From NCBI GenBank assembly GCA_023132135.1, contig JAGLYR010000086.1:1-5232 (forward strand): a stretch of DNA of 5,232 nucleotides, in the 5' to 3' direction. Numbering within the stretch: position 1 is the stretch's first letter; every line of letters starts with the position of its first letter. A program made the translations under genes and the position numbers. The notes below the pieces were generated by a model, which was not told where the DNA came from, made no database searches, and saw nothing but the letters and a program-made list of their open reading frames with translations. This document shows, piece after piece, positions 1 through 5,232 of the stretch. This stretch comes from Candidatus Eiseniibacteriota bacterium (lineage in GTDB: Bacteria; Arandabacterota; Arandabacteria; JAGLYR01).

Positions 1-29
1 TGTGTGCGAATCCATCCGGATTCGTCCAT
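1..29 (-). other. Possible start of a further downstream gene (cut by the window edge)
   Basis: An ATG at 29-27, nine bases beyond the DUF362 stop, opens a reading frame that stays open to the window edge (MDESGWIRT). Its position fits an operon with short gaps, but there is no convincing Shine-Dalgarno sequence before it, only nine codons are visible, and the inverted repeat at 7-24 lies inside it. It is a possibility, not a gene call. Confidence 0.15.
7..24 (-). repeat. Perfect 7-bp inverted repeat after the DUF362 gene
   Basis: CGAATCC and GGATTCG flank a 4-base loop, 14 nt past the DUF362 stop. In RNA this would be a short, stable hairpin in a position suited to ending the operon transcript. 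No T-run follows on the minus strand within the window, so it does not meet the standard for an intrinsic terminator. It could be chance, a 3'-end stabiliser, or part of a downstream gene. Confidence 0.35.
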
Positions 30-37
30 AGTCCAGG

Positions 38-1198
38 CTAATGGATGCGTCTCGCAAGCCAACCCCGTTCCTGCTCAACAGCCTCGTGCGGACACAGCTC
101 GTCGCAGCACAGACACTTTATGCACCCCTTGTAGTCGATCTCGATCCTGTGATCAATCAGCTCCATGGCTCCGGTGGGACAATTCTCGACGCACGTCTTG
201 CAGAGCGTGCATTTCTCCGGATCCACCCGCGGCCGGATCCAGAGCCACGGCGTCAGCAAACTCACCAGCGGTTTCGGAATCAGCTTCAGCAGATGGTTCG
301 ATGGAAGCTTGAAATCCGGAATCCGGAGCGCCTCCAGCGACTCGGGGCCAACTCGTATGTTCGCCAGATTCCCCTCGCCAAGACCGCGCCGAGCGGCTTC
401 CACCGTTGTTTCCACATCCTCAGGCCCAAGGCCAATCACGCGCGCCATCACGGCATCCAGCGCCACCGCGTCGCTTGAACCTGCGAGGTATCCCACCCAG
501 CGCGCCGTGCCCGAGGAGGGTCCTTTCCCCTCCATCGCCAGAATCCCATCCATGATGTTCAGCGTGGGTGGAACGAGAGAGTAGATGTCAACGAGGGTCC
601 TCGAGAAATCATCCGGCCTCGGGTGATCGCGGTGGTACTCGGCCTTGCGGAAACCCGGAATGACCCCGAACATGTTTTTCACCGCGCCGGTGTAAAGGAC
701 AAGAGAATGTGTCTTGAGTTTCGGCAGGTTGATTATGCAATCGGCGTGGAGAGGCGGTTTGGCAATGTAGAAATCGACGCCGTTCACGCGCCGCCGCTCA
801 GCGCCCGAGGCTTCGAAATTCATCAGCTCGGCCCCGGTTCCAAGCGCTGCATCCTTAATCCCTGTGTTCGTCAGAACCCGGTCTACACCACGACCCGCGC
901 CACCGGGGCTGTCGCCAACGCAGGGAATCCCCCCGGCTTTCTTGACTTCCTCAATCACACCCTCAAGCAGGGCAGGGTGGGTCGTCACTGCCCGATCCGG
1001 TGTTCTGGCCGACAGAAGATTCGGCTTGATGAGCACGCGGTCTCCGGGATGAACGAAAGAGGACATCCCACCCAGCAGATCCATGAGTTGCTTGAGCGCC
1101 GGACGCAGCACGTTCTCTTCATAGCTGCTTGCCCGCACAACGACTACCTCAGCACCCAAACCGTTCCACCCCCGTCTGTCGGGCTCCCGGAACAGCAA
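38..1198 (-). CDS. DUF362 protein with C-terminal double [4Fe-4S] ferredoxin domain
   Basis: A 386-aa protein of the DUF362 family, whose biochemical role is not established; it is presumably a cytoplasmic electron-transfer or Fe-S-dependent protein. DUF362 landmarks are GDRVLIKPNLL (52-62), VGDSPGG (94-100), NLPKLKTH with TGAVKNMFG (157-178), MDGILAMEGKGPSSG (216-230) and SDAVALDAV (242-250). After a hydrophobic linker (303-322) come two CX2CX2CX3CP motifs, at C330/333/336/340 and C359/362/365/369, enough for two [4Fe-4S] clusters; C364 is an extra cysteine next to the second motif. The longest reading starts with TTG at 1198, 6 bp after the preceding stop. A second TTG at 1159 (residue 14) has a better G-rich site (GGGGGTGG) and starts just before the first beta-strand (EVVVVRASS), where family members usually begin, so the true start may be 1159. 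The stop is TAG at 40-38. It is probably the last gene of the trxA unit. Confidence 0.9.
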   Translation of the reverse strand: MLFREPDRRGWNGLGAEVVVVRASSYEENVLRPALKQLMDLLGGMSSFVHPGDRVLIKPNLLSARTPDRAVTTHPALLEGVIEEVKKAGGIPCVGDSPGGAGRGVDRVLTNTGIKDAALGTGAELMNFEASGAERRRVNGVDFYIAKPPLHADCIINLPKLKTHSLVLYTGAVKNMFGVIPGFRKAEYHRDHPRPDDFSRTLVDIYSLVPPTLNIMDGILAMEGKGPSSGTARWVGYLAGSSDAVALDAVMARVIGLGPEDVETTVEAARRGLGEGNLANIRVGPESLEALRIPDFKLPSNHLLKLIPKPLVSLLTPWLWIRPRVDPEKCTLCKTCVENCPTGAMELIDHRIEIDYKGCIKCLCCDELCPHEAVEQERGWLARRIH

Positions 1199-1204
1199 GT
1201 CCCG

Positions 1205-2407
1205 TCACGAGCCTGCCCCCAGCGCAGCTTCAACGGACTCCCCAAGATCACGAAGAGCGGCATCGAGGTCTTTCAGATTCATCCCTCCCCTGGCAATGCG
1301 GGACGTCCCCCCTCCCCGACCCGATCTTCTGGCCAACACAGCCTTCAGTATCTCATTCACATCCAGGTCTACGTCCTCCGAGCGCGCAGCCACGAGATAG
1401 CCCGTTTCTGCCCGCAGCCCCAGGAGAGCAACGACACTCGACCCGGATACCAGGTACCCGGCCAGCGCCGCCAGTCCGTCCGGTGAGATATCCCGCTGCA
1501 GATGCTCAACAACCCGCACCTCTCCAGATACTCTGGCGCCTTCCAGCAGTTCCCTGGCCTGCCACTTCAGAACCCGTTTCTCCAGTTCCCCGAGTCTCTT
1601 CCGGCTGCGGGACACCTCGGCCGACAGCCGCTTCATTTCCCCAGGTACATCTTCCGGCTTCCGTCCCAGATCGCGACTCATCTCTTCCAGCCACATCCAG
1701 TGTTTTCGGCAATCCCCCAGCGCCCTCCAACCGCATAGGAACTCCACACGCGTCTGTTTGCGGATTCTCTCCGTCCGTCCGATCCTGATAGGACCGATCT
1801 CACCCGTCGATCGGCAATGAGTCCCCCCGCACGCCGTGAGATCATACCCATCAACCTCAACAACTCTCAGGATACCCTGTCGTTGGGAAGCGCGCCGAAG
1901 ACCCGCCGATCTCGCTTTCTCAGAAGTCATCTCCACAGTCCGGATCGCACGACACTCAAGGACAGTACGGTTCGCCTCGTTCTCGACATCATCCAGCTCA
2001 CCTTGGGAGATCTTGTCGGCCGGGAGCTCGATCGTCGACACTTCACTGCCCAGATGGGCCGAAACCGTGTTCAGGTTGAGAATCCGAAGGAAACTCTGCG
2101 AGAGAACATGCTGGCCGGAGTGCTGCTGCATGTGATCGAACCGGCGGGTCCAGTCGATCTCTCCCACCATGCGATCCCCTCCTGGATCTGACGGAAGCAC
2201 GTGCACGATATCGTCGTTGTCCAAACGAACATCCACGATCGGGACACCACCCAGATTCCCGTGATCGGCATACTGGCCACCCGACGTGGGATAGAAACAG
2301 GTTTCCGCAAGGACGATGCCCACCTTCTCGCCTTCCGGAAACCTGCGTAGCACAACGGATTCGAATGTCGTCCGGTACGAATCGATCTGGTAGAGACGCT
2401 TCGTCAC
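1205..2407 (-). CDS. Long AlaX-type alanyl-tRNA editing protein with DHHA1 domain
   Basis: A 400-aa free-standing relative of the editing and C-terminal parts of alanyl-tRNA synthetase, with no aminoacylation domain. Such proteins hydrolyse mischarged Ser-tRNA(Ala) or Gly-tRNA(Ala) in trans in the cytoplasm. Domain order: N-terminal barrel with FYPTSGGQYADHG at 38-50; zinc-binding editing domain with HSGQH at 96-100 (H96, H100) and CGGTH at 193-197 (C193, H197), giving the full HX3H plus CX3H set; the ERIRKQTRVEF element at 213-223; a charged, probably coiled-coil linker at about 255-290; and DHHA1 at about 297-395 with the glycine-rich GRGGGTSRIARGG at 363-375. The length is normal for the long AlaX class. 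The start is GTG at 2407, with ACGGGG a few bases upstream and 20 bp after the trxA stop; no ATG fits better. Six cysteines (37, 152, 193, 198, 225, 233) are present, only C193 being an expected zinc ligand. Family call firm; substrate preference not visible. Confidence 0.9.
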   Translation of the reverse strand: MTKRLYQIDSYRTTFESVVLRRFPEGEKVGIVLAETCFYPTSGGQYADHGNLGGVPIVDVRLDNDDIVHVLPSDPGGDRMVGEIDWTRRFDHMQQHSGQHVLSQSFLRILNLNTVSAHLGSEVSTIELPADKISQGELDDVENEANRTVLECRAIRTVEMTSEKARSAGLRRASQRQGILRVVEVDGYDLTACGGTHCRSTGEIGPIRIGRTERIRKQTRVEFLCGWRALGDCRKHWMWLEEMSRDLGRKPEDVPGEMKRLSAEVSRSRKRLGELEKRVLKWQARELLEGARVSGEVRVVEHLQRDISPDGLAALAGYLVSGSSVVALLGLRAETGYLVAARSEDVDLDVNEILKAVLARRSGRGGGTSRIARGGMNLKDLDAALRDLGESVEAALGAGS

Positions 2408-2427
2408 ACGAACCCCGTTTCGGTTCG

Positions 2428-2757
2428 CTACCCCAACAGGCCATCGAGTTTCCGCTTGAGTTCCTCCTTGGGGACAGCGCCGATCACCTGATCCTCAACG
2501 CTGCCTCCCTTGAAGAACAGCACTGTTGGAATGCTGCGAATCCCGAATTTCATCGCCGTCTGCTGGCTCTCGTCCACATTCACCTTGGCCACCTTGGCCT
2601 TGCCCGCATATTCCTTCGCTATCTCCTCCAGAGACGGGGCAATCATGTGGCACGGTGCGCACCACGCAGCCCAGAAATCCACCACGACCGGCACATCAGA
2701 CTTCACGACTTCCGCCTCGAAATTCTCATCCGTTACCTGCTGGGGCGTATCCAACAT
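2428..2757 (-). CDS. trxA: Thioredoxin
   Basis: A 109-aa single-domain thioredoxin, the normal length for the family, with no signal peptide, so cytoplasmic. It reduces protein disulfides and is itself recycled, usually by thioredoxin reductase; no reductase gene is in the window. Visible landmarks are the buried Asp in VVVDFWA (D27), the redox site WCAPC at 32-36 (C33 attacking, C36 resolving), the central VNVDE strand at 59-63, and the cis-proline in RSIPT (P77) followed by FFKGG. The active site has Ala in place of the usual Gly (WCGPC), and His37 follows where Lys or Arg is common. This variant occurs in genuine thioredoxins and may shift the redox potential. The gene starts with ATG behind a strong Shine-Dalgarno site and probably leads a three-gene unit: the next gene begins 20 bp after its stop. 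Confidence 0.95.
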   Translation of the reverse strand: MLDTPQQVTDENFEAEVVKSDVPVVVDFWAAWCAPCHMIAPSLEEIAKEYAGKAKVAKVNVDESQQTAMKFGIRSIPTVLFFKGGSVEDQVIGAVPKEELKRKLDGLLG

Positions 2758-2765
2758 TCGTTTCT

Positions 2766-2772
2766 ACCTCCC
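2766..2772 (-). promoter_or_regulatory. Strong Shine-Dalgarno site of trxA
   Basis: The minus strand reads GGGAGGT, then eight bases (AGAAACGA), then the ATG at 2757. This is close to the full anti-16S complement at a good distance. It fixes the trxA start and is the strongest ribosome binding site in the window, which suggests that trxA is the most highly translated gene here. Confidence 0.85.
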
Positions 2773-2825
2773 TAGTCTATTGTCCTTCTCCTGTGTCAAC
2801 TGTCCGGGTGTTCCAGGATGCTTCC

Positions 2826-2854
2826 AAGTTATGGATTCGTCCGGCAAAAGTCAA
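2826..2854 (-). promoter_or_regulatory. Candidate sigma70-type promoter for the trxA unit
   Basis: On the minus strand TTGACT (2854-2849, five of six matches to the -35 consensus) is followed after 17 nt by TAACTT (2831-2826, three of six matches to the -10). A shifted alternative, CATAAC at 2833-2828, matches four of six with a 15-nt spacer. It lies in the only sizeable gap of the window and would give a 5' leader of about 60 nt before trxA. The -35 is convincing and the -10 weak, so this is a candidate only. The host's sigma factor preferences are unknown. Confidence 0.4.
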
Positions 2855-2892
2855 TCTCATTGGCGAGCAGCGGATACCTTAGCCTGCATTCG

Positions 2893-5139
2893 TCAGTAGA
2901 TGAACGTTAGCATCATCGAAGTGCCCGGCAGTCCCGACGCGGGCTCCGCCCGCAGTGCCTTCAGAAGGGCGCCGGCGTACGGGTGACCGGGCCGCTCGTC
3001 GACAAGTCGCTCAAGATGGGCAACCCCTTCGTCCTTTCTCCCCACCTCCACAAGTGCCAGCGCAAAGTTGTAGCGAGCATTCGCCAACCCGGGATCCAGC
3101 GCAAGCGCCGTCTCCAGAAGCGCAAGGGAACGGGTTGGTTGGCCCGCGGCCGAGTAGACGGACGCCAGATTCGAGTAGACCACTGCGAGATCCGGCGCTC
3201 GCTCTATCGCTTCTCGAAACACGCTTCTCGCCTCATCCCATCTTCGAGCCATGTAGTAGACATTGCCCAGGTTGTTCAGCGCTGTGGGCAGGCCGGGAGA
3301 CAATTCCAAGGCTCTCTCCGCAGCACTGATGGCCCTGTCCGTTTCCCCAAGGGTCAGATAAGCGGGCACTTGCCGCGCCTGGACAGGAGCCACGTCAAAA
3401 GCAATCCGGCCGGCTTTCTCAAGGGCCTCCAAAGCCCTCATGTTGTCGCCGCGTTGCCTCTCCCGTTGGGCTCTGCGCTGGAAGTAGACACCCCCGATAG
3501 CCCTGGAAGAGACATCCCCATACAGGTGCGGATTGTCCATTGCCGGGAAACGATACGAGGCCCACACCTGGTCCAGGGTTTCAGCGCTCAGCGGTTCTGC
3601 GCTTGGTTGAAACAGAAGCCCGACAGCCCGGTACGGAACGCCCAACCCACCCGCCACCTTCTCCTTCTGGGAATAGAAGACGGACCCGGGGTGCCTGAGT
3701 ATGAGATCTCTCTCAATGGCCGCTCGCTCCGACCGATCCATGCACGGAACCTGTAAACGCCGATCACCGTAAACGTCCTTCAGCACAACCCCCGCCTGAT
3801 CATAAACCTCCACACCCGGAAGCACACTCTCCACCAATCTCAGATACGTAACGGGGAAAACGGCATGATCTCCAAGGACAAACAGGAATCCATCCCCACC
3901 GGATACTCTCGCTGCCGTTTCGAGAAGCCCTTGGCCATACGCTTCCGCCAGCCTGTGATTGCTCCGGTCGCACCACGGGAGATTCGTCAGGAAGGTCCCC
4001 GCAACAAGGCATGCTGCGGCAACGTATGCTGAAACCGCGGCAACTCGGAAACGAGGCTTGCCCCCTCCCCTTCCCCAGCTAAGGATCCGGCTTGCCGCCG
4101 CCTGGAAACCCGGAGCCGCCAACGAGGCCAGCACGATGTGAATCGGAAGGTAGTAGGCGCTGATGTCGGGGATTGCATATGCAAGGACGAATGCAGCGTA
4201 CGGGACAGCCAGAATCGCCATGAATCTGAGGAAGAATCCTCCGGCGCGCCGGCAGACAACCAGTCCAATCGCCGGAGCCCAGAGGAGGAAAACGGGGATC
4301 CCTTCCGACAGGAAGCGGGGAAAATCCCTGAAACCCGCCGCCAGGCTTGCCCATCCCGCCGGCAGCACATTGCTCTGGTATCCGGCTGCTGTCACGTGGT
4401 GCCAGAGTCCTTCCAAACCGCGGGGCGAACCGAAGACATATGGCGGATCGAGCTGAACCCTGATGGGAATGTAGCCGTAGAGTGTCAGTGCGAGCATCCC
4501 CGCGAGCAGGGCCGGGAGAATTTCCTTCAGACGCCAGTGCATTCTCGGTCTCAGGATGTAGAGCAACGCGGGCACAGCCAGGAGGATTGTCGGATGGTGG
4601 GTGAGAGAAATCCCAAGAACATAGGCAAGGAGCACCAGATTTACCCGTGGCGAGTTCTCGCGCGCGAGGGTCGCGAGCCAGAGCAGCACAGCGAGGAAGA
4701 AGGCGTTCATGGCGTAGACCTCGGCTGTCACACTGGCCAGCCACCACGCGCGAGAGAACGCCAGAACAAGACACGCAACCCAAGGAGCCCAGTACATGTC
4801 AAGCATCCGGCGCAACGACTCGTAGAGGAACAGCAATGCCAGAGCACCGAAAACGGCGGACAGGGCATTCACCCTGGCCGCCGCTGTTCCAACGGGAAGC
4901 AATACTACGAAGAGACGCGATAGGAGTACGTAGAGCGGATAGCCGGGAGGATGACAGATTCCAAGGAGAGCGCCCGAAGTCGCCAGTTCGGCAGCATCTC
5001 CCGGCCCACAGGTCGGGCATAGAGTGAGAACATATACAAGCAGGGGAATGGAGAAGACAGAGATCCTGAGACCCCACACCAGCCACGGACTCGCGCCCGC
5101 GGCCGAGCTACCCAGCTCTCGCTCCATTCGGTCTGTCAT
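2893..5139 (-). CDS. DUF2723 (GT-C/GT117, TMEM260-like) membrane glycosyltransferase with C-terminal TPR repeats
   Basis: A 748-aa polytopic membrane protein. Hydrophobic segments are visible near residues 24-41, 67-83, 92-107, 117-130, 142-158, 165-180, 183-197, 207-222, 281-296, 303-323, 327-346 and 366-386. The first loop carries the DUF2723 signature: GDAAEL (D48, E51, the likely GT-C acidic pair) followed by HPPGYPLY at 63-70. Residues 415-455 (GFLFVLGDH, then a Tyr-rich stretch) match the soluble part common in this family, probably outside the membrane. About four TPR units follow (roughly 585-615, 617-650, 651-684 and 685-718), with the typical N-LG-Y and P-spaced pattern. The eukaryotic homologue TMEM260 is a protein O-mannosyltransferase, so a lipid-linked-sugar-dependent protein O-glycosyltransferase is the best inference; donor and acceptor are unknown. 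The ATG overlaps the upstream stop (ATGA), with a weak GGCAGG 7 nt before it. A second ATG four codons in has no better ribosome binding site. Family confidence is high, activity confidence moderate. Confidence 0.9.
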   Translation of the reverse strand: MTDRMERELGSSAAGASPWLVWGLRISVFSIPLLVYVLTLCPTCGPGDAAELATSGALLGICHPPGYPLYVLLSRLFVVLLPVGTAAARVNALSAVFGALALLFLYESLRRMLDMYWAPWVACLVLAFSRAWWLASVTAEVYAMNAFFLAVLLWLATLARENSPRVNLVLLAYVLGISLTHHPTILLAVPALLYILRPRMHWRLKEILPALLAGMLALTLYGYIPIRVQLDPPYVFGSPRGLEGLWHHVTAAGYQSNVLPAGWASLAAGFRDFPRFLSEGIPVFLLWAPAIGLVVCRRAGGFFLRFMAILAVPYAAFVLAYAIPDISAYYLPIHIVLASLAAPGFQAAASRILSWGRGGGKPRFRVAAVSAYVAAACLVAGTFLTNLPWCDRSNHRLAEAYGQGLLETAARVSGGDGFLFVLGDHAVFPVTYLRLVESVLPGVEVYDQAGVVLKDVYGDRRLQVPCMDRSERAAIERDLILRHPGSVFYSQKEKVAGGLGVPYRAVGLLFQPSAEPLSAETLDQVWASYRFPAMDNPHLYGDVSSRAIGGVYFQRRAQRERQRGDNMRALEALEKAGRIAFDVAPVQARQVPAYLTLGETDRAISAAERALELSPGLPTALNNLGNVYYMARRWDEARSVFREAIERAPDLAVVYSNLASVYSAAGQPTRSLALLETALALDPGLANARYNFALALVEVGRKDEGVAHLERLVDERPGHPYAGALLKALRAEPASGLPGTSMMLTFIY

Positions 5140-5232
5140 GCGGGTGCCTGCCGCCAGCGCTCAAGTGTCTCGTTTTCCGCGTCAGAGTCCGAGACCGCAA
5201 CGCTCCCCTTGTAGCCTGGGTTATTCAGGAAT
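5136..5232 (-). CDS. C-terminal end of an unidentified upstream protein (partial)
   Basis: Reading the minus strand from position 5231 gives 31 sense codons and then TGA at 5138-5136. The peptide begins FLNNPGYKGS and ends LERWRQAPA. The other two frames stop almost at once (TAA and TGA within the first four codons). The stop overlaps the ATG of the DUF2723 gene in an ATGA junction, the usual sign of translationally coupled genes in one operon, and this is the main reason for calling it real. The tail is hydrophilic and acidic with no membrane segment, so it is probably the soluble end of a protein. The piece is too short to assign a family. By context it may belong to a glycan or cell-envelope function, but that is only a guess from its neighbour. 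Confidence 0.6.
   Translation of the reverse strand, partial: FLNNPGYKGSVAVSDSDAENETLERWRQAPA

Noticed and set aside
623-1486. Long open frame on the plus strand (287 codons)
   Set aside because: It lies antisense across the DUF362 and AlaX-type genes, whose minus-strand frames have clear family motifs. Its translation has no recognisable domain and arises from the GC-rich codon pattern.
2794-2799. Perfect TTGACA on the minus strand as a second trxA promoter
   Set aside because: No acceptable -10 lies at 16-18 nt, and the spacing would put the start inside or beyond the ribosome binding site.
18-2842. Shared 10-mer GGATTCGTCC at 18-27 and 2833-2842
   Set aside because: Several shared 10-mers are expected by chance in about 5 kb, and the flanks do not extend the match.
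2773-2857. 27-codon minus-strand open frame in the gap before trxA (MRLTFAGRIH...)
   Set aside because: It has no Shine-Dalgarno site, overlaps the candidate promoter, and its product resembles nothing I recognise. A leader peptide cannot be excluded but is not supported.
4079-4783. Second minus-strand open frame of 234 codons
   Set aside because: It is an out-of-frame shadow of the DUF2723 gene, whose own frame is intact from start to stop and carries all the motifs. There is no sign of a frameshift.
4138-4923. Plus-strand open frame of 261 codons
   Set aside because: It is antisense to the DUF2723 membrane domain. The product is a low-complexity, highly charged mirror of hydrophobic codons with no domain pattern.
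1-5232. Mobile elements, CRISPR arrays, tRNA or rRNA genes, defence systems
   Set aside because: I saw no transposase, integrase or nuclease motifs, no spaced direct repeats and no clover-leaf pattern. Nearly all sequence is taken up by the four full genes.

Overview
The window is a compact stretch of bacterial chromosome in which every supported gene is on the minus strand, so transcription runs from position 5232 towards position 1. The organism looks like a GC-rich bacterium that uses Shine-Dalgarno initiation. The evidence is a strong GGGAGGT site before trxA, frequent GTG and TTG starts, and very short intergenic gaps. The gene combination (DUF2723/TPR membrane protein, long AlaX-type editing protein, DUF362-ferredoxin fusion) suits a deep-branching, often anaerobic or environmental lineage better than a well-studied model group. 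I cannot name a phylum from sequence alone.

Layout in transcription order. (1) 5232-5136: the last 31 codons of an unidentified upstream gene, whose TGA overlaps the next ATG in an ATGA junction. (2) 5139-2893: a 748-aa polytopic membrane protein with an N-terminal DUF2723 (GT-C/GT117, TMEM260-like) domain, an extracytoplasmic middle part and C-terminal TPR repeats; it is a likely protein O-glycosyltransferase. (3) 2892-2758: a 135-bp gap, the only real intergenic space, with a candidate sigma70-type promoter and a strong ribosome binding site. (4) 2757-2428: thioredoxin with a WCAPC active site. (5) 2407-1205: a long AlaX-type alanyl-tRNA editing protein with zinc site, coiled linker and DHHA1 domain. 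(6) 1198-38: a DUF362 protein with a C-terminal double [4Fe-4S] ferredoxin domain. (7) 37-1: a short tail with a perfect 7-bp inverted repeat and possibly the start of another gene.

The trxA, editing-protein and DUF362 genes have gaps of 20 and 6 bp, so they probably form one transcription unit starting in the 135-bp gap. The DUF2723 gene probably belongs to a separate upstream unit with the partial gene. The three-gene unit puts a thiol reductant, a tRNA quality-control enzyme with several extra cysteines, and an iron-sulfur protein of unknown role together. A functional link is possible but not shown. I found no mobile element, CRISPR array, tRNA, rRNA or clear defence or biosynthetic system. 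The families are all recognisable; the unusual part is their arrangement.
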